From: Flavobacteriales bacterium | GTDB lineage: Bacteria; Bacteroidota; Bacteroidia; Flavobacteriales_D; Crocinitomicaceae | Direction: 5' to 3' | NCBI GenBank assembly: GCA_947488235.1 | Contig: CANLAQ010000003.1 | Span: 1-64,000 of the forward strand | DNA: 64,000 nt | Shown: positions 45,815-53,212 of the stretch, one piece after another | Layout of the letters: each line of letters opens with the position of its first letter | Position numbering within the stretch: the first letter of the stretch is position 1 | Notes under the pieces: model-generated | Told to the model about the DNA's origin: nothing | Database searches by the model: none | Seen by the model: only the letters and a program-made list of their open reading frames with translations | Position numbers and translations under genes: made by a program

Positions 45815-46960
45815 CTAACTTTTGCTATCTACATTAGGCTTTTTAAAGCCAAAACGCATTATCGACATGGATTCTTTTCCTATTCCAACAATGGAAATAA
45901 CATTAAGAGGGAATTCAAGCAATACATGGCAGAAACTTAAAAAGAACAAAAAGGTCAATCCCATTGCATAATCATAAGCATAAATACTACATGCGGCAAT
46001 CCATAGAAAGATAATAATTCCTAAGCGCACCTTTGGTACTTGATGCCATTTGATTACTTCCGTTTTACTGAACCAATTTAGATAATGATATAAGTATGCG
46101 AAAGCAATGATACGCATGAGTACTATTCCGACTTTAGAATTAAAAATTACAGCGAAAATAGCCTTTGGAGTAGTGTCAATTGCAGGATCACCAAATTGAT
46201 CCACATAACCTTTCTTAATAGGAAGATTCGTAAGATTAAATTCTTTTATCAGAGAGACATTTAAATCCCAAAAACCATCTCCGCCGGCGTAATATGCTGT
46301 TTTACCTAATTCGGTTATTGGAATCATCGACTGCCCAGGAAGAATATTCCATAGAATAAAAGGAGCCAATACAAAGACTAGAAATGAAAGTAAACCCGTC
46401 CAATTTCTTGATTTTAATGAACCGTAAAGTATAAATAAACCCGTAAAAACATAGACATGAATTAAGGTGGGAACCAATGAAGTTATCGCGAAAGTTGCTG
46501 TGTTGGGTCTAAAAATTTCTTCTCCTAAATAATTCGTTGCATTAGGTGCAAACCATTGATCTACAAAAGCAAAGAGAAGAATAATGGCAATGATTTTGAC
46601 AAAAATATTTTTAACTAATGCAAAAAGAATACTTCCAAATAAGGCAAGTGCTAAAAGCTTTCCATATAAATTGAGATCGCTGTACATTGCAGTAAAACTG
46701 GTGTGAAAATTATATTTTACAGCAAAATAATCATAAGTAATAAGCAGACCCGTAAATAATAAAAATAAAAAATCCCATTTACCTTTAGCGAAATACTTTC
46801 TATCGTGTAACCAACTAATTTCAGTAAGATAATGCAGGGGACCTAGGAAAGCATAGGCAAATAAGAAAGTCTCAAATGGCATTACGAAAGCTGCAATAAT
46901 ACTTGCCAGCATCAATGCTATATTGATATAATTAACCTTGTTTTCTTTTTGCAGTTCCAT
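45815..46960 (-). CDS. Multi-pass membrane protein with paired HxxxE motifs, unknown
   Basis: 381 residues with about nine to ten membrane helices. I do not recognise the family. It carries His43-xxx-Glu47 (HYLTE) followed by His52-Asp53, His168, His292, His306, and His345-xxx-Glu349 (HVLLE). Buried histidine/glutamate sets like this are seen in membrane metal enzymes such as Brp/Blh carotene dioxygenases, but I cannot claim homology. It has a TAATTTTG -7 box 23 bases upstream and stands alone. Confidence 0.6.
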   Translation of the reverse strand: MELQKENKVNYINIALMLASIIAAFVMPFETFLFAYAFLGPLHYLTEISWLHDRKYFAKGKWDFLFLLFTGLLITYDYFAVKYNFHTSFTAMYSDLNLYGKLLALALFGSILFALVKNIFVKIIAIILLFAFVDQWFAPNATNYLGEEIFRPNTATFAITSLVPTLIHVYVFTGLFILYGSLKSRNWTGLLSFLVFVLAPFILWNILPGQSMIPITELGKTAYYAGGDGFWDLNVSLIKEFNLTNLPIKKGYVDQFGDPAIDTTPKAIFAVIFNSKVGIVLMRIIAFAYLYHYLNWFSKTEVIKWHQVPKVRLGIIIFLWIAACSIYAYDYAMGLTFLFFLSFCHVLLEFPLNVISIVGIGKESMSIMRFGFKKPNVDSKS

Positions 46961-46982
46961 TTTAAAACTTTTTAATAGAAAA

Positions 46983-46990
46983 CAAAATTA
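46983..46990 (-). promoter_or_regulatory. -7 box (TAATTTTG) for the multi-pass membrane protein
   Basis: On the minus strand TAATTTTG matches TAnnTTTG and lies 23 bases before the ATG at 46960. The gene therefore seems separately transcribed from the VWA gene upstream. Confidence 0.5.
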
Positions 46991-47013
46991 CCAAAAAATA
47001 AGATATATTATCA

Positions 47014-48120
47014 CTAGTTAAAACCTTTTAAAACTGCTTTTTCTTTCATTGATTTATTTACGGCAGTTCCAAAGTCATCCTTCACACCTGCATTCGCTGG
47101 ATTACGATTTACCTTAGAAAGAAATACCGCTCTTTGTTTACTTAAATCCTGTATTTCGGCTTGAATTTTAGCTCTTTCTTCCTTCTGGGCGTTTATGATC
47201 TCCGCCTTCTCTTCTGGTCCTTTACCTTGTAATTCTTCCGGTAATTGATCGTCCTTTAATTCTAAAATTTTAGTGGAATCGGCTTGAAAAGCATCCACCA
47301 CATCCCAGGAGGCATTATTATAAGCTGACTTAGATTTCACTAAAGCCCGCTCTGAAGCTATACCTGAACCCAAATTAAAGGCGTTTTTATCCTCAATAAT
47401 TTGGTTGTTTTTCTTCATAACACCTTGCTCACCAAACCACAAATAGGTAGTATTGAGGCTTTTGTTGAGTTGAATGATTTGATCATCGTATGGCGTTGGG
47501 GTCGACGCTATTTTAGCATCTGAATTAATATTAAAATAGGCGCCATTTGAACAGGTCGCTCCATCTTTCCATGATTCCTTAACCCCTTGTTGATATTCAC
47601 CACAATAAATGGTATTGATAAATACACCTCTGCTTTTAGCAATAGTACATATAGACTTATAATTCACTGGCCCCTGATTAAAAGGCTCATTACCTGCTAT
47701 ATATATTAACAAGAGGTCATTAGGGTCTCTTGACCAGACTAATTCTTGCAATGATTTTTCAATAACGGCTCCACAATACTCTTCTCCACCATTGGTGCGC
47801 AGCGCAAATAACTTCTCAGAAACCACATCCAAATCAGAAGTAAAATTGGTTTGCAAGCGGACATAGTTTTTATCACTTATTCCTGAATTTCCAAAATCAT
47901 AAACTGCAATTTCAAGAATTGGAGCTACGCCATTAACGGTTAATGAACTTGCTTCGTTTACAATCGCCCACAATCTAGATTTCGCTTGTTCAATAAGGCC
48001 ATCCATACTATTTGACGCATCTATCAAAAGTGCTAGTTGAACTTTTCTCTGTGGTTTGTTTTGTGCATTTAAAAAGGAAACACTGGTGATAATTAGAAGC
48101 GTTAAAAAAAGATTTTTCAT
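47014..48120 (-). CDS. Secreted von Willebrand factor A domain protein
   Basis: About 368 residues. I use the ATG at 48120 because it gives a clean signal peptide (MKNLFLTLLIITSVSFLNAQ); the track start at 48171 adds a non-signal extension. VQLALLIDASNSMDGLIEQAK is a VWA domain with the MIDAS motif (Asp34, Ser36, Ser38), spanning about 27-220. The C-terminal about 120 residues are charged and helical (GPEEKAEIINAQKEERAKIQAEIQDLSKQ). It likely binds a protein partner through metal in the periplasm. The partner is unknown. Confidence 0.8.
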   Translation of the reverse strand: MKNLFLTLLIITSVSFLNAQNKPQRKVQLALLIDASNSMDGLIEQAKSRLWAIVNEASSLTVNGVAPILEIAVYDFGNSGISDKNYVRLQTNFTSDLDVVSEKLFALRTNGGEEYCGAVIEKSLQELVWSRDPNDLLLIYIAGNEPFNQGPVNYKSICTIAKSRGVFINTIYCGEYQQGVKESWKDGATCSNGAYFNINSDAKIASTPTPYDDQIIQLNKSLNTTYLWFGEQGVMKKNNQIIEDKNAFNLGSGIASERALVKSKSAYNNASWDVVDAFQADSTKILELKDDQLPEELQGKGPEEKAEIINAQKEERAKIQAEIQDLSKQRAVFLSKVNRNPANAGVKDDFGTAVNKSMKEKAVLKGFN

Positions 48121-48181
48121 AAAATAAATGTTTGTTTTATCTGAATACAACCTTAATTGAAAAGGGTTCAAATATTTTTTA

Positions 48182-48589
48182 CTATTTGTTAAAATACGAT
48201 AGTGCTAATTGATAAGAAGTCAAGCCAAAACCAAAAATACATCCCACACATACTGGAGAAATAAAAGACTCATGGCGGAAAGATTCTCTTCCAGCAATAT
48301 TGGAAATATGGACCTCAATTACAGGTGCTTCAATGGCAGCGATACAATCTCTCAAGGCAATACTCGTATGGGTATAAGCGCCTGCATTTAAAATTATTCC
48401 ATCTACTTTAGCTTCTTGCAGACAATCTATTAATGCTCCTTCAATATTTGATTGATAATACCTTAATTCATGCGAAGTTTCCAATTGCAAAGAGGCAAAA
48501 TAAGAATCAAAGGATTCAATTCCATATATTTTTGTTTCACGCGCGCCAATTAAGTTTAAATTTGGGCCATTAACGATTAAAATTTTCAT
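48182..48589 (-). CDS. aroQ: 3-dehydroquinate dehydratase, type II
   Basis: 135 residues. LIVNGPNLNLIGARE with the active-site Asn and the catalytic arginine, YYQSNIEGALIDCLQEA, GIILNAGAYTHTSIALRDCI and VIEVHISNIAGRESFRHESFISPVCVGCIFGFG are the type II signatures. It dehydrates 3-dehydroquinate in the shikimate pathway. Its ATG and the divergent xerD start codon are only 2 bases apart, so regulatory signals of each gene lie in the other's coding region. Confidence 0.96.
   Translation of the reverse strand: MKILIVNGPNLNLIGARETKIYGIESFDSYFASLQLETSHELRYYQSNIEGALIDCLQEAKVDGIILNAGAYTHTSIALRDCIAAIEAPVIEVHISNIAGRESFRHESFISPVCVGCIFGFGLTSYQLALSYFNK
48557..48564 (+). promoter_or_regulatory. -7 box (TAAATTTG) for xerD inside aroQ
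   Basis: TAAATTTG fully matches TAnnTTTG and ends 28 bases before the TTG start of xerD at 48592. It lies in the 5' coding region of aroQ on the opposite strand. A TTG at 48532-48534 sits 22 bases upstream of the box. Confidence 0.5.
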
Positions 48590-48591
48590 AC

Positions 48592-49497
48592 TTGTCGAAT
48601 TGGAACCGCTATATTAAGGAATTTGTTTCATACCTAAAAATAGAAAAAGGTATGGCAGAGAATTCTATTTTTGCTTATCAGCGAGATGTAGCCAAATTAA
48701 GCGTCTTTAGTGAGGGTCGAAATAAGACAGCAATTGAGCTCACGCATAAGGACTTAAGCGATTTTATTGCCATTTTATATGACTTAGGACTTAGTGCTCG
48801 ATCGCAAGCGAGGATAATTTCAGGAATAAAACAATTCTATTCTTTTTTAATTTTAGAAGATCATTTGAAAGAAGATCCGAGTGAATTAATTGAACAGCCT
48901 AAAATTGGACTTAAACTTCCCGAGGTATTAACAATAGAGGAAATTGACCAATTAATTGCTGCAATTGATATGAGTAAAACTGAAGGTCATCGTAATCGAG
49001 CCATCATAGAAACATTGTACAGTTGCGGATTAAGGGTTTCAGAATTAGTTGCTTTGCGCTTCTCTGATTTGTATTTTGATGAGGGATTTATTAGGGTAAT
49101 CGGAAAAGGAAATAAGGAAAGATTGGTTCCTGTTTCGCAAAGCGTTGAAAAAGAAATTAAAATATACAATGACCACATTAGAAGACATCAGAATATAAAT
49201 AAAGGAGACGAGAATGTTGTCTTTTTAAATCGTAGAGGAGCTAAATTAACGCGCGTGATGATCTTCACTATAATCAAACAACTTTCAGAAGCCATTGGAT
49301 TAAAAAAAAATATATCTCCTCACACTTTCAGACATTCATTTGCAACACATTTAATTGAAGGGGGTGCTAATTTGAGGGCAATTCAAGAAATGCTTGGACA
49401 TGAATCTATTACAACGACTGAAATTTACACGCATTTAGATCAAAGATTTCTTAAAGAAGCTATTCTTTCTTACCATCCTAGAAATGCAGGATCTTAA
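48592..49497 (+). CDS. xerD: Tyrosine recombinase XerD (TTG start)
   Basis: 301 residues. The N-terminal SAM-like domain (about 1-90) reads YLKIEKGMAENSIFAYQRDV; the catalytic domain holds Arg148, Lys172, His244, Arg247, His270 and the nucleophile Tyr279 (HTFRHSFATHLIEGGANLRAIQEMLGH ... IYTHL). It resolves chromosome dimers at dif with XerC. Starting at TTG 48592 gives the expected XerD N-terminus; the next internal ATG would cut into the DNA-binding domain and an upstream stop rules out an earlier start. The size and context argue against a mobile-element integrase. Confidence 0.93.
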   Translation: MSNWNRYIKEFVSYLKIEKGMAENSIFAYQRDVAKLSVFSEGRNKTAIELTHKDLSDFIAILYDLGLSARSQARIISGIKQFYSFLILEDHLKEDPSELIEQPKIGLKLPEVLTIEEIDQLIAAIDMSKTEGHRNRAIIETLYSCGLRVSELVALRFSDLYFDEGFIRVIGKGNKERLVPVSQSVEKEIKIYNDHIRRHQNINKGDENVVFLNRRGAKLTRVMIFTIIKQLSEAIGLKKNISPHTFRHSFATHLIEGGANLRAIQEMLGHESITTTEIYTHLDQRFLKEAILSYHPRNAGS

Positions 49498-51494
49498 TAG
49501 GCGATTAAAGCATTAATAGCTTCGATCAAGCGATCTTGAGGTAAGAATAACTTTTCTAAATCTACCGCAAATGGAACAGGAGTATCAATGGAGGCAACCC
49601 GTTTTACTGGCGCGTCTAGAGACTTAAAGCAATTTTCTGTAATCAGTGCAGAAATTTCTCCACCTATTCCACCCATCATACAATCTTCGTGCAAAACGAT
49701 AACCTTACCTGTCTTCTCTACTGCACGATAAATAGCTTCTGTATCCAAAGGTAACAGCGTGCGTAAATCTAAAATTTCAGCACTTATTTCAGGCATAGAA
49801 GCGATTGCATCTATAGCCCAATGAACCCCTGCACCATAGGTAACGATGGTGAGATCAGTTCCTTCAGCTGCAAGAGCAGCTTTACCTATTTCTGTAGTGT
49901 AATAAGCGCTAGGGACATCACCTTTCAAACTTCGGTACAGCATTTTATGTTCAAAAAACAAAACAGGATTCGGATCTTCGATAGCTGCATTCAACAAGCC
50001 CTTCGCATCAACTGGATTGGAAGGGTATACCACTTTTAAGCCTGGTGTATGTACAAACCAAGCCTCATTACTTTGCGAATGAAAAGGACCGGCTGCTGAA
50101 CCAGCACCTGTAGGCATTCTGATAACAACATCTGCATTTTGGCCCCATCTCCAATGAATTTTAGCCAAGTTATTTATGATTTGATTGAAACCACATGTCA
50201 CAAAATCAGCAAATTGCATTTCAACTACAGCCTTCATTCCAGCAATAGACAAACCTAAACCTGCTCCAATAATAGCCGATTCACACAAAGGCGTATTTCT
50301 AACGCGATCCGCTCCAAATCTTTCGAGCATCCCTTCAGTTACCTTAAATGCACCACCGTAGGCTGCAATATCTTGTCCCATGATGATTAATTCTGGGAAT
50401 TTTTCCATGGATTGATTCAAAGATTCCTGAATGGCATCAATAAATCTCAGTTCATTTTTTGAATCTGTCTCAACTGTTGCTGTATATTCAAAGGGTGCGT
50501 AAACATCCCTTAATTCAGCGCTTAAATCAGGGATTATAGCGGCTTGACTATTCGCTTCATCAAATGAATCTTGAATGTGTTGTTTGATTTCCGACTTTAA
50601 TTCGGCATCATAAGCATCTGTTAAAATTCCTTTAGACTTTAAAAATTGCTCATAATTTGTAACTGGATCTCTTTTTTCCCATTCGTCTTGTAGACCAACA
50701 GGATAATATTTTGTCCCAGATGCTTCTTCATGACCACGCATTCTGAAGGTCATCAATTCTAAAAGAACAGGTTTGGGATCTAAGCGAATTTCATCATTAA
50801 TGGTGCGCACTGCACGAATTACTTCAAGGATATTATTACCATCAACTTGTACAGCTTTCATACCATACCCAATACCTTTATCAATAAATTGTTTGCATTT
50901 AAATTGTTCTGAAGAGGGCGTTGACAATCCCCAAGCATTATTCTCAACACAAAAAATTACAGGTAAATCCCAAACTGCAGCAACATTTAATGACTCATGA
51001 AAGTCGCCTTCAGAGGCACCGCCATCACCTGTAAAAACAAGAGTAGATTTTTTTTCTTTTTTAATCTTATGTGATAAAGCAATTCCATCTGCAATACCTA
51101 ATTGTGGACCAAGATGCGATATCATTCCAACAATTTTATAGTCTTGCGTTCCAAAATGAAAAGAGCGGTCTCTACCTTTTGTAAATCCTGCAGCTTTCCC
51201 TTGAAATTGAGCAAATAATCGAGTAAGTGGAATGTCCCGTGTGGTAAAAACTCCAAGATTCCGGTGCATCGGCAGTATATATTCCTCTTTGTCCATTGCA
51301 TAGGTAGTTCCAACAGAAATACCTTCTTGTCCCCAACCAGAAAACCATTTTGTAATTTTTCCTTGGCGCAGTAGAATCAACATTTTTTCCTCTATCAATC
51401 GAGGCGTTATTAATTTTCTATAGATTTCTAGTAACTCAGCAGATTCAAATCCAGTTGCATCAAATTCAATAGTATGTTTTTCTAAAACTTTCAC
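49494..51494 (-). CDS. Fused alpha-beta 2-oxo acid dehydrogenase E1 (branched-chain type)
   Basis: 666 residues. The N-terminal half (about 10-320) is E1 alpha with the thiamine diphosphate motif GDGGASEGDFHESLNVAAVWDLPVIFCVENNAWG. The C-terminal half (about 345-666) is the transketolase-like E1 beta (MGQDIAAYGGAFKVTEGM, DRVRNTPLCESAIIGAGLGLSIAG). The fusion and motifs point to the branched-chain 2-oxo acid or a related dehydrogenase, feeding leucine, valine and isoleucine breakdown. The start is GTG at 51494, supported by a TAATTTTG -7 box 17 bases upstream. It overlaps the end of convergent xerD by 4 bases. No E2 or E3 is adjacent; lpdA lies 11 kb away. Confidence 0.9.
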   Translation of the reverse strand: MKVLEKHTIEFDATGFESAELLEIYRKLITPRLIEEKMLILLRQGKITKWFSGWGQEGISVGTTYAMDKEEYILPMHRNLGVFTTRDIPLTRLFAQFQGKAAGFTKGRDRSFHFGTQDYKIVGMISHLGPQLGIADGIALSHKIKKEKKSTLVFTGDGGASEGDFHESLNVAAVWDLPVIFCVENNAWGLSTPSSEQFKCKQFIDKGIGYGMKAVQVDGNNILEVIRAVRTINDEIRLDPKPVLLELMTFRMRGHEEASGTKYYPVGLQDEWEKRDPVTNYEQFLKSKGILTDAYDAELKSEIKQHIQDSFDEANSQAAIIPDLSAELRDVYAPFEYTATVETDSKNELRFIDAIQESLNQSMEKFPELIIMGQDIAAYGGAFKVTEGMLERFGADRVRNTPLCESAIIGAGLGLSIAGMKAVVEMQFADFVTCGFNQIINNLAKIHWRWGQNADVVIRMPTGAGSAAGPFHSQSNEAWFVHTPGLKVVYPSNPVDAKGLLNAAIEDPNPVLFFEHKMLYRSLKGDVPSAYYTTEIGKAALAAEGTDLTIVTYGAGVHWAIDAIASMPEISAEILDLRTLLPLDTEAIYRAVEKTGKVIVLHEDCMMGGIGGEISALITENCFKSLDAPVKRVASIDTPVPFAVDLEKLFLPQDRLIEAINALIAY

Positions 51495-51510
51495 AGGAAT
51501 TAATTTATTA

Positions 51511-51518
51511 CAAAATTA
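51511..51518 (-). promoter_or_regulatory. -7 box (TAATTTTG) for the fused E1
   Basis: On the minus strand TAATTTTG matches TAnnTTTG and lies 17 bases before the GTG start codon, matching the usual spacing in the window. Confidence 0.55.
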
Positions 51519-51581
51519 TTCAATTTAACAGTTCAATGGAAGGATATAAAAATATTATTTCAACAAATAAGAAAATCAATT

Positions 51582-51611
51582 TAAAAAAAAAGCCCACAGA
51601 GCGTGGGCTTT
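51582..51611 (-). terminator. Intrinsic terminator after gdhA
   Basis: On the minus strand AAGCCCAC, a five-base loop GCTCT and GTGGGCTT form an 8-bp stem, followed by a run of T (the A-run at 51582-51590). It lies 20 bases beyond the gdhA stop and before the promoter of the fused E1 gene. Confidence 0.9.
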
Positions 51612-51631
51612 ACTTTTATTTAAGTTGATAT

Positions 51632-52987
51632 TTAAACCAAACCTTGATCAATCATTGAATCGGCAACTTTCACAAAACCTGCTATATTCGCGCCTTTAAC
51701 ATAATCTACAAAACCATTAGCATCTGAACCATATTGCACACAAGCACTATGAATAGAAACCATGATACCATGAAGTCTTTGATCTACCTCTTCAGCAGGC
51801 CAAGACAAACGCAATGAATTTTGAGACATTTCCAAACCGGAAGTTGCAACACCACCTGCATTCGAAGCTTTACCTGGAGCAAAAAGGATTTTTGCTGCTA
51901 AAAATTCAGATATCGCCTCAGGAGTTGAAGGCATATTTGCTCCTTCAGCTACACAAATAACGCCATTGGAAAGCAACATTTTAGCTTCGTCACCATTCAA
52001 CTCATTTTGAGTAGCACACGGAAGCGCTATATCAACCTTAACCTCCCAAGGTCTTTTTCCTGCAACAAACTTAGCCGATGGATATTTGGAAATATATTCA
52101 GAAATTCTACCTCTTTTTACATTTTTAATCTCCATTACAAATGCCAATTTTGATGCATCAATTCCATCAGCATCATAAATATAGCCTTCAGAGTCGGAAA
52201 GAGTAACCACTTTAGCGCCCAATTGAGTTGCTTTTTCACATGCATATTGAGCGACATTACCAGAACCAGAAACTGCTACAACTTTTCCGTTAAAAGAATC
52301 ATTTTTTGTAGCAAGCATTTCTTTAGCAAAATAAACAGTTCCATAACCTGTTGCTTCTGGACGAATCAAAGAACCACCCCAATTTCTAGCTTTACCCGTT
52401 AAAACACCTGTAAATTCATTTCTAATTCTTTTATATTGACCGAACATATAACCAATTTCTCTTCCACCAACGCCGATATCTCCAGCTGGAACATCCGTGT
52501 CAGCTCCAATATGTCTAGATAATTCAGTCATAAAAGATTGACAAAATTTCATTACTTCATTGTCAGATTTACCTTTTGGATCAAAATCAGATCCGCCTTT
52601 ACCACCACCCATCGGAAGTGTAGTAAGAGAGTTTTTGAATATTTGTTCAAATCCTAAAAACTTTAAAATAGACAAATTAACAGAAGGATGAAAGCGCAAA
52701 CCACCTTTGTACGGTCCAATTGCCGAGTTAAATTCAACTCGGTAACCACGATTTACTTGAATATTTCCATTGTCATCTAACCAAGGAACTCTAAAAATAA
52801 TTGTTCTTTCTGGCTCAACAATCCTTTCTAAAATCTTTGCCGATTTGTATTTTGGATGCGCCTCCATAAAAGGAATGACCGCTTCAGCTACTTCATGCAC
52901 AGCTTGAAGGAATTCTGATTCATGAGAATTCTTCGCTTTAACAGCAATCATGAAATCTTCGATTTGTTTTTGATACATATTAGACAT
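51632..52987 (-). CDS. gdhA: Glutamate dehydrogenase (hexameric, NADP-type)
   Basis: About 451 residues from the ATG at 52987; the track start at 53047 adds a tail not seen in the family. [36 protein letters not shown] and [17 protein letters not shown], with catalytic Lys130, bind 2-oxoglutarate and ammonia. [32 protein letters not shown] is the Rossmann fold with a serine where NADP enzymes avoid an acidic residue. It assimilates ammonia into glutamate. It has a full-match -7 box, an upstream dyad and a strong terminator. A second ATG at 52978 is possible. Confidence 0.95.
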   Translation of the reverse strand: MSNMYQKQIEDFMIAVKAKNSHESEFLQAVHEVAEAVIPFMEAHPKYKSAKILERIVEPERTIIFRVPWLDDNGNIQVNRGYRVEFNSAIGPYKGGLRFHPSVNLSILKFLGFEQIFKNSLTTLPMGGGKGGSDFDPKGKSDNEVMKFCQSFMTELSRHIGADTDVPAGDIGVGGREIGYMFGQYKRIRNEFTGVLTGKARNWGGSLIRPEATGYGTVYFAKEMLATKNDSFNGKVVAVSGSGNVAQYACEKATQLGAKVVTLSDSEGYIYDADGIDASKLAFVMEIKNVKRGRISEYISKYPSAKFVAGKRPWEVKVDIALPCATQNELNGDEAKMLLSNGVICVAEGANMPSTPEAISEFLAAKILFAPGKASNAGGVATSGLEMSQNSLRLSWPAEEVDQRLHGIMVSIHSACVQYGSDANGFVDYVKGANIAGFVKVADSMIDQGLV

Positions 52988-53013
52988 GTTAGTTAGTTTG
53001 ACATTTATTGGCG

Positions 53014-53021
53014 CAAATGTA
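53014..53021 (-). promoter_or_regulatory. -7 box (TACATTTG) for gdhA
   Basis: On the minus strand TACATTTG, followed by CG, matches TAnnTTTG and lies 27 bases before the ATG at 52987. A TTTGG lies upstream at a shorter than usual spacing. Confidence 0.6.
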
Positions 53022-53064
53022 ATAAGTTTTTTTAGCCAAATAACCAATATTTATCAACAAATTA

Positions 53065-53085
53065 TTAGTGTCAAAAGTACACTAA
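53065..53085. promoter_or_regulatory. Operator-like dyad TTAGTGT-N7-ACACTAA
   Basis: The arms TTAGTGT (53065-53071) and ACACTAA (53079-53085) are perfect inverted repeats separated by 7 bases, 21 bases in total. It lies between gdhA and the divergent T9SS substrate gene, about 44-64 bases upstream of the gdhA -7 box and 28 bases before the first plus-strand -7-like box. This is a plausible binding site of a dimeric regulator. Confidence 0.45.
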
Positions 53086-53117
53086 CACTTACTTAAAATA
53101 CTTAGTTAATTATATTT

Positions 53118-53148
53118 TTGATTTTTTTACGCTTTTTGATTAAATTTG
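53118..53148 (+). promoter_or_regulatory. Promoter TTG-N20-TAAATTTG for the T9SS substrate gene
   Basis: TTG (53118-53120), 20 bases, then TAAATTTG (53141-53148) fits the full two-part consensus. The leader to the ATG at 53213 is about 60 bases. A further TATTTTTG at 53113-53120 overlaps the upstream element. Confidence 0.6.
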
Positions 53149-53212
53149 GTCATCTATTAAGGCAACCTCTAGCTTAGATGGTCGTAATAGCAATGAACTT
53201 AATAAAATAATC

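Noticed and set aside
48592-49497. XerD as integrase of a mobile element
   Set aside because: It is of normal XerD size beside aroQ, with no attachment repeats, transfer genes or composition shift.
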